From assembly GCF_021026335.1 (NCBI RefSeq), contig NZ_JAJNCY010000004.1, positions 62,001 through 126,000 of the forward strand: a stretch of 64,000 nt of DNA, given 5' to 3'. Below the pieces are notes generated by a model that was given only the letters and a program-made list of their open reading frames with translations, was not told where the DNA came from and searched no databases. Numbering within the stretch: position 1 is the stretch's first letter; the number at the start of each line of letters is the position of its first letter. Of the stretch, positions 39,307-49,917 are shown piece after piece. A program made the translations under genes and the position numbers. This stretch comes from Rhizobium sp. C1. GTDB taxonomy: Bacteria; Pseudomonadota; Alphaproteobacteria; Rhizobiales; Rhizobiaceae.

Positions 39307-40131
39307 ATGAACCTCCAGGCTCAAAACAGCTCGGATGGCGAGGCGCAAGGGTTTCCCTGGTGGCTCGCCGTTCTCGTTCTGATCGCTATTGCGATTGCGG
39401 TCGCCATTGCCGCCAACAATATCTATGCGCAGGTGTTCGAGACGGTCATTCAAGGCCTCTGGGTGACGATCGGCGTCACGCTCACGGCCTTCGTGCTCGC
39501 CTCCGCGCTCGGCCTCGGCATCGCGCTGATGGCACTATCGGGTTCAAAATGGGCGCAGCAGACGGCGCGCTTCTACACCGAGATCATCCGCGGCGTTCCA
39601 ATCCTCGTCCTGCTCTTCTACATTGCCTTTGTCGGCGCGCCGGCGCTGACCGAAGCGATCAACTTCCTCGCCACGCCGCTGATCAAGACCGGCGTCATGG
39701 AGCCACTTCTGGTGCGCGACATCTCGCTCATGTGGCGGGCTATCCTGGCGCTCACCATCGGCTATTCAGCCTTTATCAGCGAGGTCTTTCGCGCCGGCAT
39801 CATGTCGGTGGACAAGGGGCAGATCGAGGCGGCAAAATCACTCGGCCTCTCGCGCACCCAGCGTTTCCGCCTCGTCGTCATGCCCCAGGCGATCCGCGTC
39901 ATCCTGCCGCCGCTCGGCAACGACTTCGTTGCCATGGTCAAGGACTCCTCGCTTGTTTCGGTTCTCGGCGTGCAGGACATCACCCAGCTCGGCAAGGTCT
40001 ATGCCTCCGGCTCCTTCCGCTTCTTCGAGACCTATTCGATCGTAGCCTATGTCTATCTGATCCTCACGGTCGGCCTGTCGCTAGGACTGAGGCGGCTTGA
40101 AAAGCGGCTCAGGCGCAACCAGATGCGGTGA
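39307..40131 (+). CDS. Polar amino-acid ABC transporter permease
   Basis: 274 residues of the HisM/GlnP family with VFETVIQGLWVTIGVTLTAF, FYTEIIRGVPILVLLFYI and an EAA loop EAAKSLGLSRTQRFRLVVMP. Works with the binding protein just upstream. No ATPase gene follows: the next gene is leuC, so the ATP-binding subunit must be encoded elsewhere or be shared. Confidence 0.92.
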   Translation: MNLQAQNSSDGEAQGFPWWLAVLVLIAIAIAVAIAANNIYAQVFETVIQGLWVTIGVTLTAFVLASALGLGIALMALSGSKWAQQTARFYTEIIRGVPILVLLFYIAFVGAPALTEAINFLATPLIKTGVMEPLLVRDISLMWRAILALTIGYSAFISEVFRAGIMSVDKGQIEAAKSLGLSRTQRFRLVVMPQAIRVILPPLGNDFVAMVKDSSLVSVLGVQDITQLGKVYASGSFRFFETYSIVAYVYLILTVGLSLGLRRLEKRLRRNQMR

Positions 40132-40371
40132 CATCAAGAAGATTGCCGAGCCTTCCGAAAATTGATATGACGCGCCCATGACGATACCCACGGCAAAAAG
40201 CGGCATTTTCGAGCATGTCTTCGTGCTCCAGGACAGGAAGCGTCTTCCTGCCCGCTTTTTCGCGGCGATCTCCGGCGCGCTCAACACCCGCCTATCCTGA
40301 TCCGCCGCAGCTTCAAGCGAGCTGGCTTCTATTCGATCCAAAAATTCTCCAAGCTTTCGGGAAGAAACATC

Positions 40372-41781
40372 ATGAGCGCACCGCGTACCCTCTATGACAA
40401 GATCTGGGACGATCACCTGGTCAGCCAGGCCGATGACGGCACCTGTCTCCTCTATATCGACCGCCACCTCGTTCACGAAGTGACGAGCCCGCAGGCCTTC
40501 GAAGGCCTGCGCATGGCCGGCCGCAAGGTTCACGCCCCGGAAAAGACGCTCGCCGTCGTCGACCATAACGTGCCGACCTCGCCGGATCGCCATCTCGGTA
40601 TCAAGAACGAGGAAAGCCGCATCCAGGTCGAGGCGCTCGCCAAGAATGCCGCCGACTTCAACGTCGAGTATTACTCCGAGAACGACAAGCGCCAGGGCAT
40701 CGTGCATATCGTCGGTCCCGAACAGGGCTTCACCCTGCCGGGCATGACCATCGTCTGCGGCGACAGCCACACCTCCACGCATGGCGCTTTCGGCGCGCTG
40801 GCGCATGGCATCGGCACGTCTGAAGTGGAACACGTTCTGGCCACCCAGACGCTGATCCAGAAGAAGGCCAAGAACATGCTGGTGCGCGTTGACGGCAAGC
40901 TGCCGGAAAGCGTCACTGCCAAGGATATCGTGCTCGCCATCATCGGCGAAATCGGCACCGCCGGCGGCACCGGCCACGTCATCGAATTCGCCGGCGAAGC
41001 CATCCGTTCGCTCTCCATGGAAGGCCGCATGACGGTCTGCAACATGACGATCGAAGGCGGCGCCCGCGCAGGCCTCATCGCGCCAGACGAAAAGACCTTC
41101 GAATATATCAAGGACAAGCCGCGCGCGCCGAAGGGCGAAGCGCTGGAAAAGGCCATCGAATACTGGAAGACGCTGCACACGGACGAAGGCGCGCATTACG
41201 ACAAGGTCGTCGTGCTCGACGCCGCCGCCCTGCCGCCGATCGTTTCCTGGGGCTCCTCGCCGGAAGACGTCGTCTCCGTCGAAGGCATCGTGCCGAACCC
41301 GGACGACATCCATGACGAAAACAAGCGCACCTCCAAGTGGCGCGCGCTGGACTATATGGGCCTGAAGCCGGGCACGAAGATTACCGATATCGCGATCGAC
41401 CGCGTCTTCATCGGCTCCTGCACCAACGGCCGCATCGAAGACCTGCGCGCTGTCGCAAAGGTCGTCGAAGGCAAGAAGGTGGCAGGCTCGGTCAACGCCA
41501 TGATCGTTCCGGGCTCCGGCCTCGTGAAGGAACAGGCGGAAGCCGAAGGCCTCGACAAGATCTTCAAGGAAGCCGGCTTTGACTGGCGCGAGCCGGGCTG
41601 CTCCATGTGCCTCGCCATGAACGACGACCGCCTGAAGCCGGGCGAACGCTGCGCCTCGACCTCGAACCGCAACTTCGAAGGCCGCCAGGGCTTCAAGGGC
41701 CGCACCCACCTTGTTTCCCCCGCCATGGCCGCCGCCGCCGCCATCGCCGGCCACTTCGTCGACATCCGCGACTTCAAGTAA
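40372..41781 (+). CDS. leuC: 3-isopropylmalate dehydratase large subunit LeuC
   Basis: 469 residues. Leucine biosynthesis: isomerises 2- to 3-isopropylmalate using a 4Fe-4S cluster with ligands in [14 protein letters not shown] and [29 protein letters not shown] is also conserved. leuD is not adjacent, as is common in rhizobia. ATG 40372 has GGGAAGAAACATC upstream. Terminator directly after. Confidence 0.97.
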   Translation: MSAPRTLYDKIWDDHLVSQADDGTCLLYIDRHLVHEVTSPQAFEGLRMAGRKVHAPEKTLAVVDHNVPTSPDRHLGIKNEESRIQVEALAKNAADFNVEYYSENDKRQGIVHIVGPEQGFTLPGMTIVCGDSHTSTHGAFGALAHGIGTSEVEHVLATQTLIQKKAKNMLVRVDGKLPESVTAKDIVLAIIGEIGTAGGTGHVIEFAGEAIRSLSMEGRMTVCNMTIEGGARAGLIAPDEKTFEYIKDKPRAPKGEALEKAIEYWKTLHTDEGAHYDKVVVLDAAALPPIVSWGSSPEDVVSVEGIVPNPDDIHDENKRTSKWRALDYMGLKPGTKITDIAIDRVFIGSCTNGRIEDLRAVAKVVEGKKVAGSVNAMIVPGSGLVKEQAEAEGLDKIFKEAGFDWREPGCSMCLAMNDDRLKPGERCASTSNRNFEGRQGFKGRTHLVSPAMAAAAAIAGHFVDIRDFK

Positions 41782-41807
41782 GTCGAGACTGACGGAAAAA
41801 TTGAAAG

Positions 41808-41834
41808 GCGTCCGCTCCGGCGGGCGCTTTTTTT
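41808..41834 (+). terminator. Rho-independent terminator of leuC
   Basis: GCGTCCGC/GCGGGCGC stem with a TCCG loop and a seven-T tract. Confidence 0.92.
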
Positions 41835-41944
41835 GTTGTGCTGTGTGAGCGTCCGGCGGCATCCTGGGTGGCCTTGTCGCGGCCTTTATGCCGCTCTCTT
41901 TTTGCAGGTAGACGCCCTTTTGCGCCATAAATCGACTGAAAGCG

Positions 41945-42018
41945 CCCTCACCAAGCCTGCCAAACCAATCGGCTTCGCCTCTTGGGGCAGGCTATCCTCT
42001 CCCCTTGGGGAGAGGAGG
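41945..42018. repeat. Palindromic repeat, type C
   Basis: Near-identical to 5218-5293: AAGCCTGC, CAATCGGCTTCGCCTCTTGG, GCAGGCTATCCTCTCCC and GGGGAGAGGA in the same order. Confidence 0.82.
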
Positions 42019-42043
42019 GAGACCACGGCGCGGCTCCAGCCTG

Positions 42044-42091
42044 CTTCTCCCCGGCGGGGAGAAGATGCCGGCAGGCAGATGAGGGGGAGCC
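42044..42091. repeat. Palindromic repeat, type D
   Basis: CTTCTCCCCGGCGGGGAGAAG hairpin followed by ATGCCGGCAGGCAGATGAGG. It sits between the type C repeat and the end of mvaB. Confidence 0.75.
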
Positions 42092-42113
42092 GAACCCACC
42101 GGAGTGGGAGTCT

Positions 42114-42983
42114 TCATGACCCCGCCGACAACCGCCCAATCCGCCCCACCATGAAAGCCTCGGCGACCGCCAGCTTCTCGCGGTCAATCCCCGTCTCGAA
42201 TCCCTTGACCGCCAACAGATCCACCAGCGCGCCCGTCGCCACATTCCCCTTTGCCCCCGGCGCATAGGGGCATCCGCCGAGCCCGCCAACCGCGCTGTCG
42301 AAGGTCCGCAGGCCGAGCGCCAGGCTCGCCTCGACATTGGCAAGCGCCCGGTTGCCGGTATCATGATAATGCCCGGCCAAGTGTTCGACTGGCACGGCCA
42401 TGAGCACCGCCTCCAGCATGGCCGCAATCGTTTCCGGCACCCCGCCCCCGATCGTATCGCCGAGCGATATCTCGAAGCAGCCGACAGCCATCAGCCGCTC
42501 CGCCACCGCCCGCACCGCTGCGGGCGCAATCGGCCCCTCATAGGGGCAGGCGACCACGCAGGAGACATAGCCACGAACCGGCAGGCCCGCCGCCCGCGCC
42601 GCCTCGAGCACCGGCGCGAACCGCGCGAAGCTCTCTTCGATCGAGCAATTGATATTCTTTTGGCTGAACGTCTCGGACGCCGAAGCGAAAATCGCGACCT
42701 CGTCAGCGCCAGCCGCAAGGGCCGCCTCGAAGCCCTTCATGTTCGGCGTCAGCACGCCATAGGTCACGCCCGGCCGCCGGCGGATGCCGGCCATCACTTC
42801 GGCCGCATCGGCCATCTGCGGCACCCATTTCGGCGACACGAAACTCGTCGCCTCGATCTTGCGGAATCCGGCGTCCGACAGCAGATCGATCAGCGCGATC
42901 TTGTCTGCGGTCGGCACGATCTCCTTCTCGTTCTGCAAGCCATCGCGCGGGCCGACTTCGTAAATCGTGGCGAACTCAGCCAT
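42114..42983 (-). CDS. mvaB: Hydroxymethylglutaryl-CoA lyase
   Basis: 289 residues. Last step of leucine breakdown: splits HMG-CoA to acetoacetate and acetyl-CoA. TIM-barrel HMGL-like motifs: EVGPRDGLQNE, ATSFVSPKWVPQMAD and the C-terminal GGLGGCPYAPGAKGN with the catalytic cysteine. Overlaps the mccA stop by eight bases; final gene of the liu operon. Confidence 0.94.
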   Translation of the reverse strand: MAEFATIYEVGPRDGLQNEKEIVPTADKIALIDLLSDAGFRKIEATSFVSPKWVPQMADAAEVMAGIRRRPGVTYGVLTPNMKGFEAALAAGADEVAIFASASETFSQKNINCSIEESFARFAPVLEAARAAGLPVRGYVSCVVACPYEGPIAPAAVRAVAERLMAVGCFEISLGDTIGGGVPETIAAMLEAVLMAVPVEHLAGHYHDTGNRALANVEASLALGLRTFDSAVGGLGGCPYAPGAKGNVATGALVDLLAVKGFETGIDREKLAVAEAFMVGRIGRLSAGS

Positions 42984-45105
42984 CGACGGCGTCCTTGAGC
43001 TTCACCAGCACCGCCCCGCCCTCCGCCTGCCCGCCCTCGGCGACCAGCACGGCCTCGACCACGCCGTCGCGCGGCGCCTTGAGCGTATGCTCCATCTTCA
43101 TCGCCTCCATGACCAGCAGGCGGTCACCCGCCTTGACCTCATCGCCCGGCTTGACCTCAACGAGACGCACGACGCCGGTCATTGGGGCGAGAATATCGCC
43201 CGAGGCGCCATGCGCGGCGTCAGCGCCGGAAAGTGGGCCGGGGTGGAGGAAGACGAAGGTCTCGCCATTGAGGAGAACGGAGACGGACTTGCCGGCGCGG
43301 TTTGGGGTGATGACGACGCGGGCGGAGAGGTTAGCGGAACCAACGGATGTCTCGGCGCGGGCGGTGATGGTGAGGGCAGAGCTTGTGACACCCCCCTCTG
43401 TCGCTTCGCGACATCTCCCCCTCAGGGGGGGAGAGTGGGAGTGCGACGCCGCCTCTCTGCCAATCTCCCCCCTTGAGGGGGAGATGCCCGGCAGGGCAGA
43501 GGGGGGTGCCCCGAAGTCGACGTGCAACGCAGAGAAACTTGCCTCCCCTGCGCCGCCTTCGAGCCGATACCCAGCCGTGTCAGCGATAAGCCGCCGTTCC
43601 AGCTTCTCACCTTCGTGGAAAAGCACAACCCGATGCGCGGCCTCACCCCAGAGCCGGAACCCGGCATGCGACGCAGCGGGATCGATCTCAAGCACCGCAA
43701 GCGCAGCCACTAAAACACTATCCTCAGAAAGCTCCGACTTACGGAGAAGCCCACCCAGATCCCGCTCGATCAGCCCCGTATCCATACGTCCGGCGCGGAA
43801 CGTCTCGTCCACCGACAGCGCCCGCAGAAAATCGCGGTTCGTCGCGAGCCCGGCAATATGCGTCTCGCCAAGCGCCGCACCCAGCCGGTCCAGCGCCACA
43901 TCGCGCGTCACCCCATGCGCGATCACCTTGGCAATCATCGGATCGTAGAAGGGCGAGACCGCATCGCCACCAACCACGCCACCGTCAATGCGAACGCCAT
44001 CGACCCTCCCGAAAGCCAGATGGTCGATGCGGCCCGCCTGCGGCAGGAACCCGCCCGCCGGGTCTTCCGCATAAAGACGCGCCTCCACGGCATGGCCATG
44101 AATCCGGATATCATCCTGCACGACCGACAAAGCCTCGCCGCTCGCCACCCGCAATTGCCATTCGACCAGATCGAAGCCGGTGATCGCCTCCGTGACCGGA
44201 TGTTCGACCTGAAGCCGCGTGTTCATTTCCATGAACCAGAATCCGTCGGGACGTAGCGCCCCGGAGCCATCGGCGATGAATTCGATCGTTCCGGCACCTT
44301 TGTAGTTCACGGCCTGAGCCGCCTTGACCGCAGCTCCCGTCATCGCGGCCCGCACGGCCTCGCTCATCCCCGGTGCCGGAGCCTCTTCGATCACCTTCTG
44401 ATGCCGGCGTTGCAGCGAGCAATCGCGCTCGAAGAGGTGGACGATGTGGCCGTGGCTGTCGCCGAAGACCTGCACCTCGATATGGCGCGGCGAGAGGATG
44501 TATTTCTCGATCAGCACCTTGTCGTCGCCAAAGGAGGATTTCGCCTCACGCCGGCAGCTTTCCAGCGCCGACGCGAAATCCTGAGGTTGATCGACCAGCC
44601 GCATCCCCTTTCCGCCGCCGCCAGCAGAGGCCTTGATCAGCACCGGATAGCCGATCCGATTCGCCTCACCCGCCAGAAACGCGGCATCCTGATTGTCGCC
44701 GTGATAACCCGGCACGACAGGAACGCCGGCCTTCTCCATCAGCCGCTTGGCCGCATCCTTCAGCCCCATGGCCCGGATGGACGAGGCCGACGGGCCGATG
44801 AAGACAAGACCAGCCTTCTCGGCGGCCTCGACGAAATCCGGATTTTCCGACAGGAAACCGTAGCCCGGATGGATCGCTTCAGCACCGGTCGCCAGCGCTG
44901 CGGAGATAATCCTTTCGCCAGATAAATAACTTTCCCGCGCCGGCGACGGGCCGATATGCACGGCCTCGTCTGCAAGCTTGCGATGTTGCGCCTCGGCGTC
45001 CGCATCGGAGTAAACAGCCACGGTACGGATACCGAGGCGCCTGGCCGTGCGGATGATGCGGCAGGCAATTTCGCCGCGATTGGCAATCAGGATCCTGGAA
45101 AACAT
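42976..45105 (-). CDS. mccA: Acyl-CoA carboxylase alpha subunit (methylcrotonyl-CoA carboxylase type) with repeat insertion
   Basis: 709 residues. Biotin carboxylase N-terminus (MFSRILIANRGEIACRII, ATP-grasp KASAGGGGKGMRL, FMEMNTRLQVEHPVTE) and a C-terminal biotinyl domain with EAMKMEH. Context with ivd, mccB and mvaB points to 3-methylcrotonyl-CoA as substrate. At about residues 532-572, in the BT-like region before the biotin domain, the protein reads PGISPSRGEIGRE and SPPLRGRCREATEGG, which are translated palindromic repeats (43389-43434 and 43463-43510, facing each other). The frame is kept, so the gene is probably functional. ATG 45105 follows AGGAGAGAGCCC. Confidence 0.93.
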   Translation of the reverse strand: MFSRILIANRGEIACRIIRTARRLGIRTVAVYSDADAEAQHRKLADEAVHIGPSPARESYLSGERIISAALATGAEAIHPGYGFLSENPDFVEAAEKAGLVFIGPSASSIRAMGLKDAAKRLMEKAGVPVVPGYHGDNQDAAFLAGEANRIGYPVLIKASAGGGGKGMRLVDQPQDFASALESCRREAKSSFGDDKVLIEKYILSPRHIEVQVFGDSHGHIVHLFERDCSLQRRHQKVIEEAPAPGMSEAVRAAMTGAAVKAAQAVNYKGAGTIEFIADGSGALRPDGFWFMEMNTRLQVEHPVTEAITGFDLVEWQLRVASGEALSVVQDDIRIHGHAVEARLYAEDPAGGFLPQAGRIDHLAFGRVDGVRIDGGVVGGDAVSPFYDPMIAKVIAHGVTRDVALDRLGAALGETHIAGLATNRDFLRALSVDETFRAGRMDTGLIERDLGGLLRKSELSEDSVLVAALAVLEIDPAASHAGFRLWGEAAHRVVLFHEGEKLERRLIADTAGYRLEGGAGEASFSALHVDFGAPPSALPGISPSRGEIGREAASHSHSPPLRGRCREATEGGVTSSALTITARAETSVGSANLSARVVITPNRAGKSVSVLLNGETFVFLHPGPLSGADAAHGASGDILAPMTGVVRLVEVKPGDEVKAGDRLLVMEAMKMEHTLKAPRDGVVEAVLVAEGGQAEGGAVLVKLKDAVDG
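43389..43434. repeat. Type A palindromic repeat, in frame inside mccA (left copy)
   Basis: CACCCCCCTCTGTCGC then CTCCCCCTCAGGGGGGGAG; same family as the two copies in ftsY. Confidence 0.85.
43463..43510. repeat. Type A palindromic repeat, in frame inside mccA (right copy, inverted)
   Basis: CTCCCCCCTTGAGGGGGAG then GGCAGAGGGGGGTGCC-like end; inverted relative to 43389-43434 so the pair forms a palindrome of about 120 bases. Confidence 0.85.
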
Positions 45106-45116
45106 GGGCTCTCTCC

Positions 45117-46715
45117 TCACATCCTGAACAGGCCGAATTTCGTGTCTTCAACGGGGGCGTTGAGTGCAGCGCGCAGCGACAGCGCCACCACCTCGCGGGT
45201 CTTTTCCGGATCGATGATCCCGTCGTCCCAGAGCCGCGCCGAGGCGTAGAGCGGGGCGGATTGCCGCTCGAACTGTTCGAGCGTCGGCCGCTTGAACTCG
45301 GCCTCATCCTCCGCAGACCAGCTGGCACCCTTAGCCTCGATGCCGGCGCGGCGGACACTGGCGAGAACCCCCGCCGCCTGTGGCCCGCCCATCACGGAAA
45401 TCCGCGCATTTGGCCACATCCAGAGGAAACGCGGTCCGTAAGCACGGCCGCACATACCGTAATTGCCCGCTCCATAGGAGCCGCCGATAATGACCGTCAC
45501 TTTCGGCACGCCGGCAGTGGAAACCGCCGTCACCAGCTTCGCCCCATCCTTGGCAATGCCGCCCGCCTCATATTTCGAGCCGACCATGAAGCCGGTGATA
45601 TTCTGCAGGAAGAGCAGCGGAATTTTCCGCTGGCAGCACAGTTCGATGAAATGCGCGCCCTTTTGCGAGCTCTCGGAAAAGAGCACGCCATTGTTGGCGA
45701 TGATGCCCACCGGCACGCCGTCGATATGCGCAAAGCCGGTGACAAGCGTCGCCCCGTAGCGCGGCTTGAACTCATCGAAATCCGAACTGTCGGTGATCCG
45801 GGCGATCACCTCTCGCACATCATAGGGCGTCTTCGCATCCGCCGGCACGAGGGCCATGATGTCGGAGGCCGGATGAAGCGGCGCGCGGGGGGATTGAAGC
45901 GCGATGTTTGGCTGCGGCGCAGGACCGAGATGTTTCACGATCTGGCGGGCGAGCGCCAGCGCATGGTCGTCATCATCTGCGAGATAGTCGGCAACGCCGG
46001 AAAGCCGCGTATGCGTATCGCCGCCGCCCAGCGTTTCCGCATCGATCACCTCGCCCGTCGCCTCCTTCACCAGCGGCGGGCCGGCGAGAAAGATCGTGCC
46101 CTGGTTCTTCACGATGATCGTCTGGTCGCACATGGCCGGAACGTAAGCGCCCCCTGCCGTGCAGGAGCCCATGACGACGGCGATCTGCGCGATGCCGGCG
46201 GCGCTCATGCGCGCCTGATTGTAGAAGATGCGCCCAAAATGCTCCTTGTCAGGAAACACCTCGTCCTGGTTCGGCAGATTCGCGCCGCCCGAGTCCACCA
46301 GATAGAGGCAGGGCAGCCGGTTTTCGGCGGCGATCTCCTGCGCCCGCAAATGCTTCTTCACGGTCAGCGGATAGTAAGTCCCGCCTTTCACAGTGGCGTC
46401 GTTGCAGACGATCATGCAATCGCGGCCCATGACCCGGCCGATCCCGGCAATGACCCCGGCAGAGGGAATATCGTCCTCGTAAACGCTGCTTGCAGCGAAC
46501 AGTCCGATTTCCAGAAAGGGCGAACCGGGATCGAGAAGCCCGGCCACGCGATCACGCGGCAGAAGCTTGCCGCGCTTCACATGCCGGTCCCGCGCCGCCT
46601 GCGGCCCACCCGCCATGATGCGCAGCGCCTCGGCTTCGATGGCTTCGCGCTGGGCCAGCATCGCGGCGCGATTGGTCTCGGCCTCCGGGGGAAGCGGCGT
46701 TCCGATGATCGTCAT
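45117..46715 (-). CDS. mccB: Methylcrotonyl-CoA carboxylase beta subunit (carboxyltransferase)
   Basis: 532 residues of the carboxyltransferase family: [38 protein letters not shown], and the biotin/acyl-CoA pockets [12 protein letters not shown] and [28 protein letters not shown] and GNYGMCGR are typical of MccB rather than PccB. ATG 46715 follows AAGGAGTGAAGCC. Eleven bases before mccA in operon order. Confidence 0.95.
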   Translation of the reverse strand: MTIIGTPLPPEAETNRAAMLAQREAIEAEALRIMAGGPQAARDRHVKRGKLLPRDRVAGLLDPGSPFLEIGLFAASSVYEDDIPSAGVIAGIGRVMGRDCMIVCNDATVKGGTYYPLTVKKHLRAQEIAAENRLPCLYLVDSGGANLPNQDEVFPDKEHFGRIFYNQARMSAAGIAQIAVVMGSCTAGGAYVPAMCDQTIIVKNQGTIFLAGPPLVKEATGEVIDAETLGGGDTHTRLSGVADYLADDDDHALALARQIVKHLGPAPQPNIALQSPRAPLHPASDIMALVPADAKTPYDVREVIARITDSSDFDEFKPRYGATLVTGFAHIDGVPVGIIANNGVLFSESSQKGAHFIELCCQRKIPLLFLQNITGFMVGSKYEAGGIAKDGAKLVTAVSTAGVPKVTVIIGGSYGAGNYGMCGRAYGPRFLWMWPNARISVMGGPQAAGVLASVRRAGIEAKGASWSAEDEAEFKRPTLEQFERQSAPLYASARLWDDGIIDPEKTREVVALSLRAALNAPVEDTKFGLFRM

Positions 46716-46731
46716 GGCTTCACTCCTTAGC

Positions 46732-47895
46732 TCAGCGCATTGCACTCATGAGTTCGCGGCCGATCAGCATGCGGCGGATTTCCGACGTGCCCGCCCCGAT
46801 CTCCATCAGCTTCGCATCGCGGAAGATGCGGCTCACGGCGCTGTCATTGAGGAAGCCCGCGCCGCCCATGGCTTGGACTGCCTGATGCGCCACCTCCATG
46901 CCCTTCTCGGAGGCATAGAGCACGCAGGCCGCCGCATCCTGCCGGGTGATCTGGCCGCGGTCGCAGGCGGCCGCTGCGGCATAGACATAGGCGCGAGAGG
47001 AGTTCATCGCCGTGTACATGTCGGCGATCTTGCCCTGCATGAGCTGGAAATCGCCGATGGACTGGCCGAACTGCTTGCGCTCGACCATATAGGGCATGAT
47101 CTCGTCCAGGCAGGCGGCCATGATGCCGAGACCGATGCCGGAGAGAACGACACGCTCGAAATCGAGCCCCGACATCAACACCCGCGCGCCCTTGCCCTCT
47201 TCGCCGAGCACGTTTTCGAACGGCACCTCGACATTCTCGAAGATCAGCTCGCCGGTATTGGAACCGCGCATGCCGAGCTTGTCAAAATGGTTGGAGGTCG
47301 AAAAGCCCTTCATCGTCTTCTCGATGATGAAGGCCGTCACGCCCTTGGAGCCGCCATCCGGATCGGTCTTGGCATAGACCACCAGCGTATCGGCATCCGG
47401 CCCATTGGTGATCCAGTATTTCGAACCGTTCAGCACGTAGCGGTCATTGCGCTTGTCGGCGCGCAGCTTCATCGAGATGACGTCGGAGCCGGCACTTGTC
47501 TCCGACATGGCAAGCGCACCGATATGCTCGCCGGAAACAAGCTTCGGCAGATATTTCCGCTTCTGCTCGGCATTTCCGTTGAGCTTGATCTGGTTGACGC
47601 AGAGATTGGAATGAGCGCCGTAGGACAGCGACACGGAGGCGGACGCGCGGGCGATCTCCTCGACCACGATCGTATGCGCCAGATAGCCCATGTCGACGCC
47701 GCCGAACTCCTCCGGCACGGTGACGCCGAGAAAGCCGAGCGCGCCCATTTCCGGCCAGAGCGCGTTCGGGAAGGCATTCGCGCGGTCGATCTCCGCCGCG
47801 CGCGGCTTCAGCTTCTCCTGTGCCCAGCGATGCGCCACCGCCTGCAGAGCCTCGATCTCTTCGCTCAGTCCGAACCGCATCGTATGATGGAACAT
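46732..47895 (-). CDS. ivd: Isovaleryl-CoA dehydrogenase
   Basis: 387 residues of the acyl-CoA dehydrogenase family: [39 protein letters not shown] and the closing [12 protein letters not shown]-like segment (here [19 protein letters not shown]). Oxidises isovaleryl-CoA to 3-methylcrotonyl-CoA with electron-transfer flavoprotein. Start ATG 47895. Sixteen bases before mccB, downstream of a TetR gene. Confidence 0.95.
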   Translation of the reverse strand: MFHHTMRFGLSEEIEALQAVAHRWAQEKLKPRAAEIDRANAFPNALWPEMGALGFLGVTVPEEFGGVDMGYLAHTIVVEEIARASASVSLSYGAHSNLCVNQIKLNGNAEQKRKYLPKLVSGEHIGALAMSETSAGSDVISMKLRADKRNDRYVLNGSKYWITNGPDADTLVVYAKTDPDGGSKGVTAFIIEKTMKGFSTSNHFDKLGMRGSNTGELIFENVEVPFENVLGEEGKGARVLMSGLDFERVVLSGIGLGIMAACLDEIMPYMVERKQFGQSIGDFQLMQGKIADMYTAMNSSRAYVYAAAAACDRGQITRQDAAACVLYASEKGMEVAHQAVQAMGGAGFLNDSAVSRIFRDAKLMEIGAGTSEIRRMLIGRELMSAMR

Positions 47896-47966
47896 GTCTT
47901 CCTCCCGTTGCTCCGTGTCGCCTGGTGCTCCTCAAGCCGGCGATGACGACACGCGAAAATGCCGTT

Positions 47967-48554
47967 TCAGGTCACGCTTTTCAGCACCATCTCTTCGTAG
48001 ATATCCTCGATCTTTTCCCGGCTAAGCCGACCGCCAGTGCGATACCAGGTGTTGACACCGGTCAGCATGGCGAGAATGGCCATGGCGGCGACATGCGGCT
48101 CCTCCAGCCGGAATTCGCCCGCCTCGGCGCCCTTGGCGAGGATGGATTTCAATTCACCTTCGTAAGTCTTGCGCAACGCTTCGACGGCCGCGAAACCTTC
48201 CGGCTCCAGCGCGCGCAGCTCCATATAGGAAATGAAGACGGCATCCGCCCGGCTGATATGGTGGCGGATATGGAAACGGGCAAAGCGCGTCAGCGCGGTG
48301 CGTGGTGTCTCGTTTTCCTGCCGCTCCTCGGCATAAGCGGCCAGCAACTCCTCCATATGCTCCCTCATCAGGGTCACGAGGATCTGCTGCTTCGTGGGGA
48401 AATATTGGTAGAGAGCGCTTGCCTGCACACCGACGGCAGACGCAATCTGGCGCATCGAAACGGCATCATAGCCATGCCGAGCAAAGAGCTTCAGGCTCTC
48501 CTGCCGGATCGTCCGCGCCGTCGTCTCGCCATTCGCTCCCGCCTGCCGTGCCAT
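47967..48554 (-). CDS. TetR-family regulator, probable repressor of the leucine-degradation operon
   Basis: 195 residues. N-terminal helix-turn-helix (LFARHGYDAVSMRQIASAVG and VQASALYQYFPTKQQIL) and a C-terminal ligand domain. Same strand and 71 bases upstream of ivd, so it is likely part of the operon it controls. In other bacteria the liu operon is controlled by LiuR (MerR) or by TetR proteins; which ligand this one senses is inference. Confidence 0.88.
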   Translation of the reverse strand: MARQAGANGETTARTIRQESLKLFARHGYDAVSMRQIASAVGVQASALYQYFPTKQQILVTLMREHMEELLAAYAEERQENETPRTALTRFARFHIRHHISRADAVFISYMELRALEPEGFAAVEALRKTYEGELKSILAKGAEAGEFRLEEPHVAAMAILAMLTGVNTWYRTGGRLSREKIEDIYEEMVLKSVT

Positions 48555-48639
48555 CTCTCCTCCCGAAAGAAATGAACATTCGTTAAATTAATGGCGCGAG
48601 TTGCTGGTTGAGTCAAGTGCCGAAAACTCTGGTTCGCCC

Positions 48640-48674
48640 AAACGAAAAACCGCCGGGCTCAGCACCCGGCGGTT
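48640..48674 (-). terminator. Rho-independent terminator of dnaJ
   Basis: Perfect 10-bp stem AACCGCCGGG/CCCGGCGGTT, then TTTCGTTT on the minus strand, about 30 bases after the dnaJ stop. Confidence 0.85.
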
Positions 48675-48702
48675 ACGTCTGTTCAGCCGAAAAATCCGGC
48701 TC

Positions 48703-49842
48703 TTATTCGAAGAATTCCTTCATCTTGGCGAAGAAGCCGGAGGATTCCGGGTTGTTTTCCTTCGAGGAGATCTGCTCGAACTCCTGCAGAAGTTCGCGCT
48801 GGCGCTTGGTCAGCTTCTGCGGCGTTTCGATCATGATCTGGATGTAGAGATCCCCGGTCTGGTTGGACCGCATGATCGGCATGCCCTTGCCCTTGAGGCG
48901 GAACTGCTTGCCAGTCTGCGTGCCTTCCGGGATCGTCACCCGCGATTTCGTGCCATCGAGCGTGGTCACGTCGAACTTGCCGCCGAGCGCCGCCGTGGTC
49001 ATCGAGACGGGAACGGAGCAGTAAAGATCGGCCCCTTCCCGCTGGAAGAACTGGTGCGGCTTCACCGACATGAAGATATAGAGATCGCCCGCCGGTCCGC
49101 CACGAAGCCCGGCCTCGCCCTCGCCCGTCAGGCGAATACGTGTGCCGTCCTCGATGCCCGCCGGGATGTTGACCGACAGCGACCGCTCTTCCTGGATCCG
49201 GCCATGACCATGGCACTTGGTGCAGGGATCGGTGATCGTCTGGCCGCGGCCCTGGCAGGTCGGGCAGGTGCGCTCGATCGAGAAGAACCCTTGCGCCGCA
49301 CGCACACGCCCCGCACCCTGACAGGTCGGGCAGGTCGTCGGCTTCGTGCCGGGCTTCGCGCCCGAGCCGTTGCAGACGTCGCAGGAGATCGTGGTCGGAA
49401 CCCTGATCTGCGCCGTCTTGCCTGCATAGGCTTCCTCGAGCGAAATCTCCATGTTGTAGCGAAGGTCGGCGCCGCGTTCGCGACCGCCGGACGGACGGCG
49501 GCCACGGCCACCACCCATCATTTCGCCGAAGATATCTTCGAAGATGTCCGAGAATCCGCCCTGGCCGAAGCCCTGGCCACCGCCCCCGAAGGGACCGCCG
49601 CCGCCCATGCCGCCCTGTTCGAAGGCTGCATGGCCGAAACGATCATAGGCAGCCCGCTTCTGCGGGTCCTTGAGCGTCTCATAGGCCTCGTTGATTTCCT
49701 TGAACTTCTTCTCGGCTTCCTTGTCATCCGGATTCTTGTCCGGATGATATTTCATTGCCATCTTGCGAAAGGCGCTTTTCAGCTCCTTTTCGTCGGCCGT
49801 CTTGGAGACGCCGAGCAACTCATAAAAATCCGCCTTTGCCAT
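48703..49842 (-). CDS. dnaJ: Chaperone DnaJ
   Basis: 379 residues. J domain with the HPD motif ([11 protein letters not shown]), a Gly/Phe-rich linker ([18 protein letters not shown]), four zinc-binding CxxCxGxG repeats ([32 protein letters not shown]) and the C-terminal substrate domain. Stimulates DnaK ATPase. Seventy-five bases after dnaK. Confidence 0.97.
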   Translation of the reverse strand: MAKADFYELLGVSKTADEKELKSAFRKMAMKYHPDKNPDDKEAEKKFKEINEAYETLKDPQKRAAYDRFGHAAFEQGGMGGGGPFGGGGQGFGQGGFSDIFEDIFGEMMGGGRGRRPSGGRERGADLRYNMEISLEEAYAGKTAQIRVPTTISCDVCNGSGAKPGTKPTTCPTCQGAGRVRAAQGFFSIERTCPTCQGRGQTITDPCTKCHGHGRIQEERSLSVNIPAGIEDGTRIRLTGEGEAGLRGGPAGDLYIFMSVKPHQFFQREGADLYCSVPVSMTTAALGGKFDVTTLDGTKSRVTIPEGTQTGKQFRLKGKGMPIMRSNQTGDLYIQIMIETPQKLTKRQRELLQEFEQISSKENNPESSGFFAKMKEFFE

Positions 49843-49917
49843 CGTCAGTCAGCTCCGCTTCCCGAGTGTCGGCCTGGGATCGGTTTCCTTTTGGACCCGA
49901 TCCCGGCCGGTTTGGCA

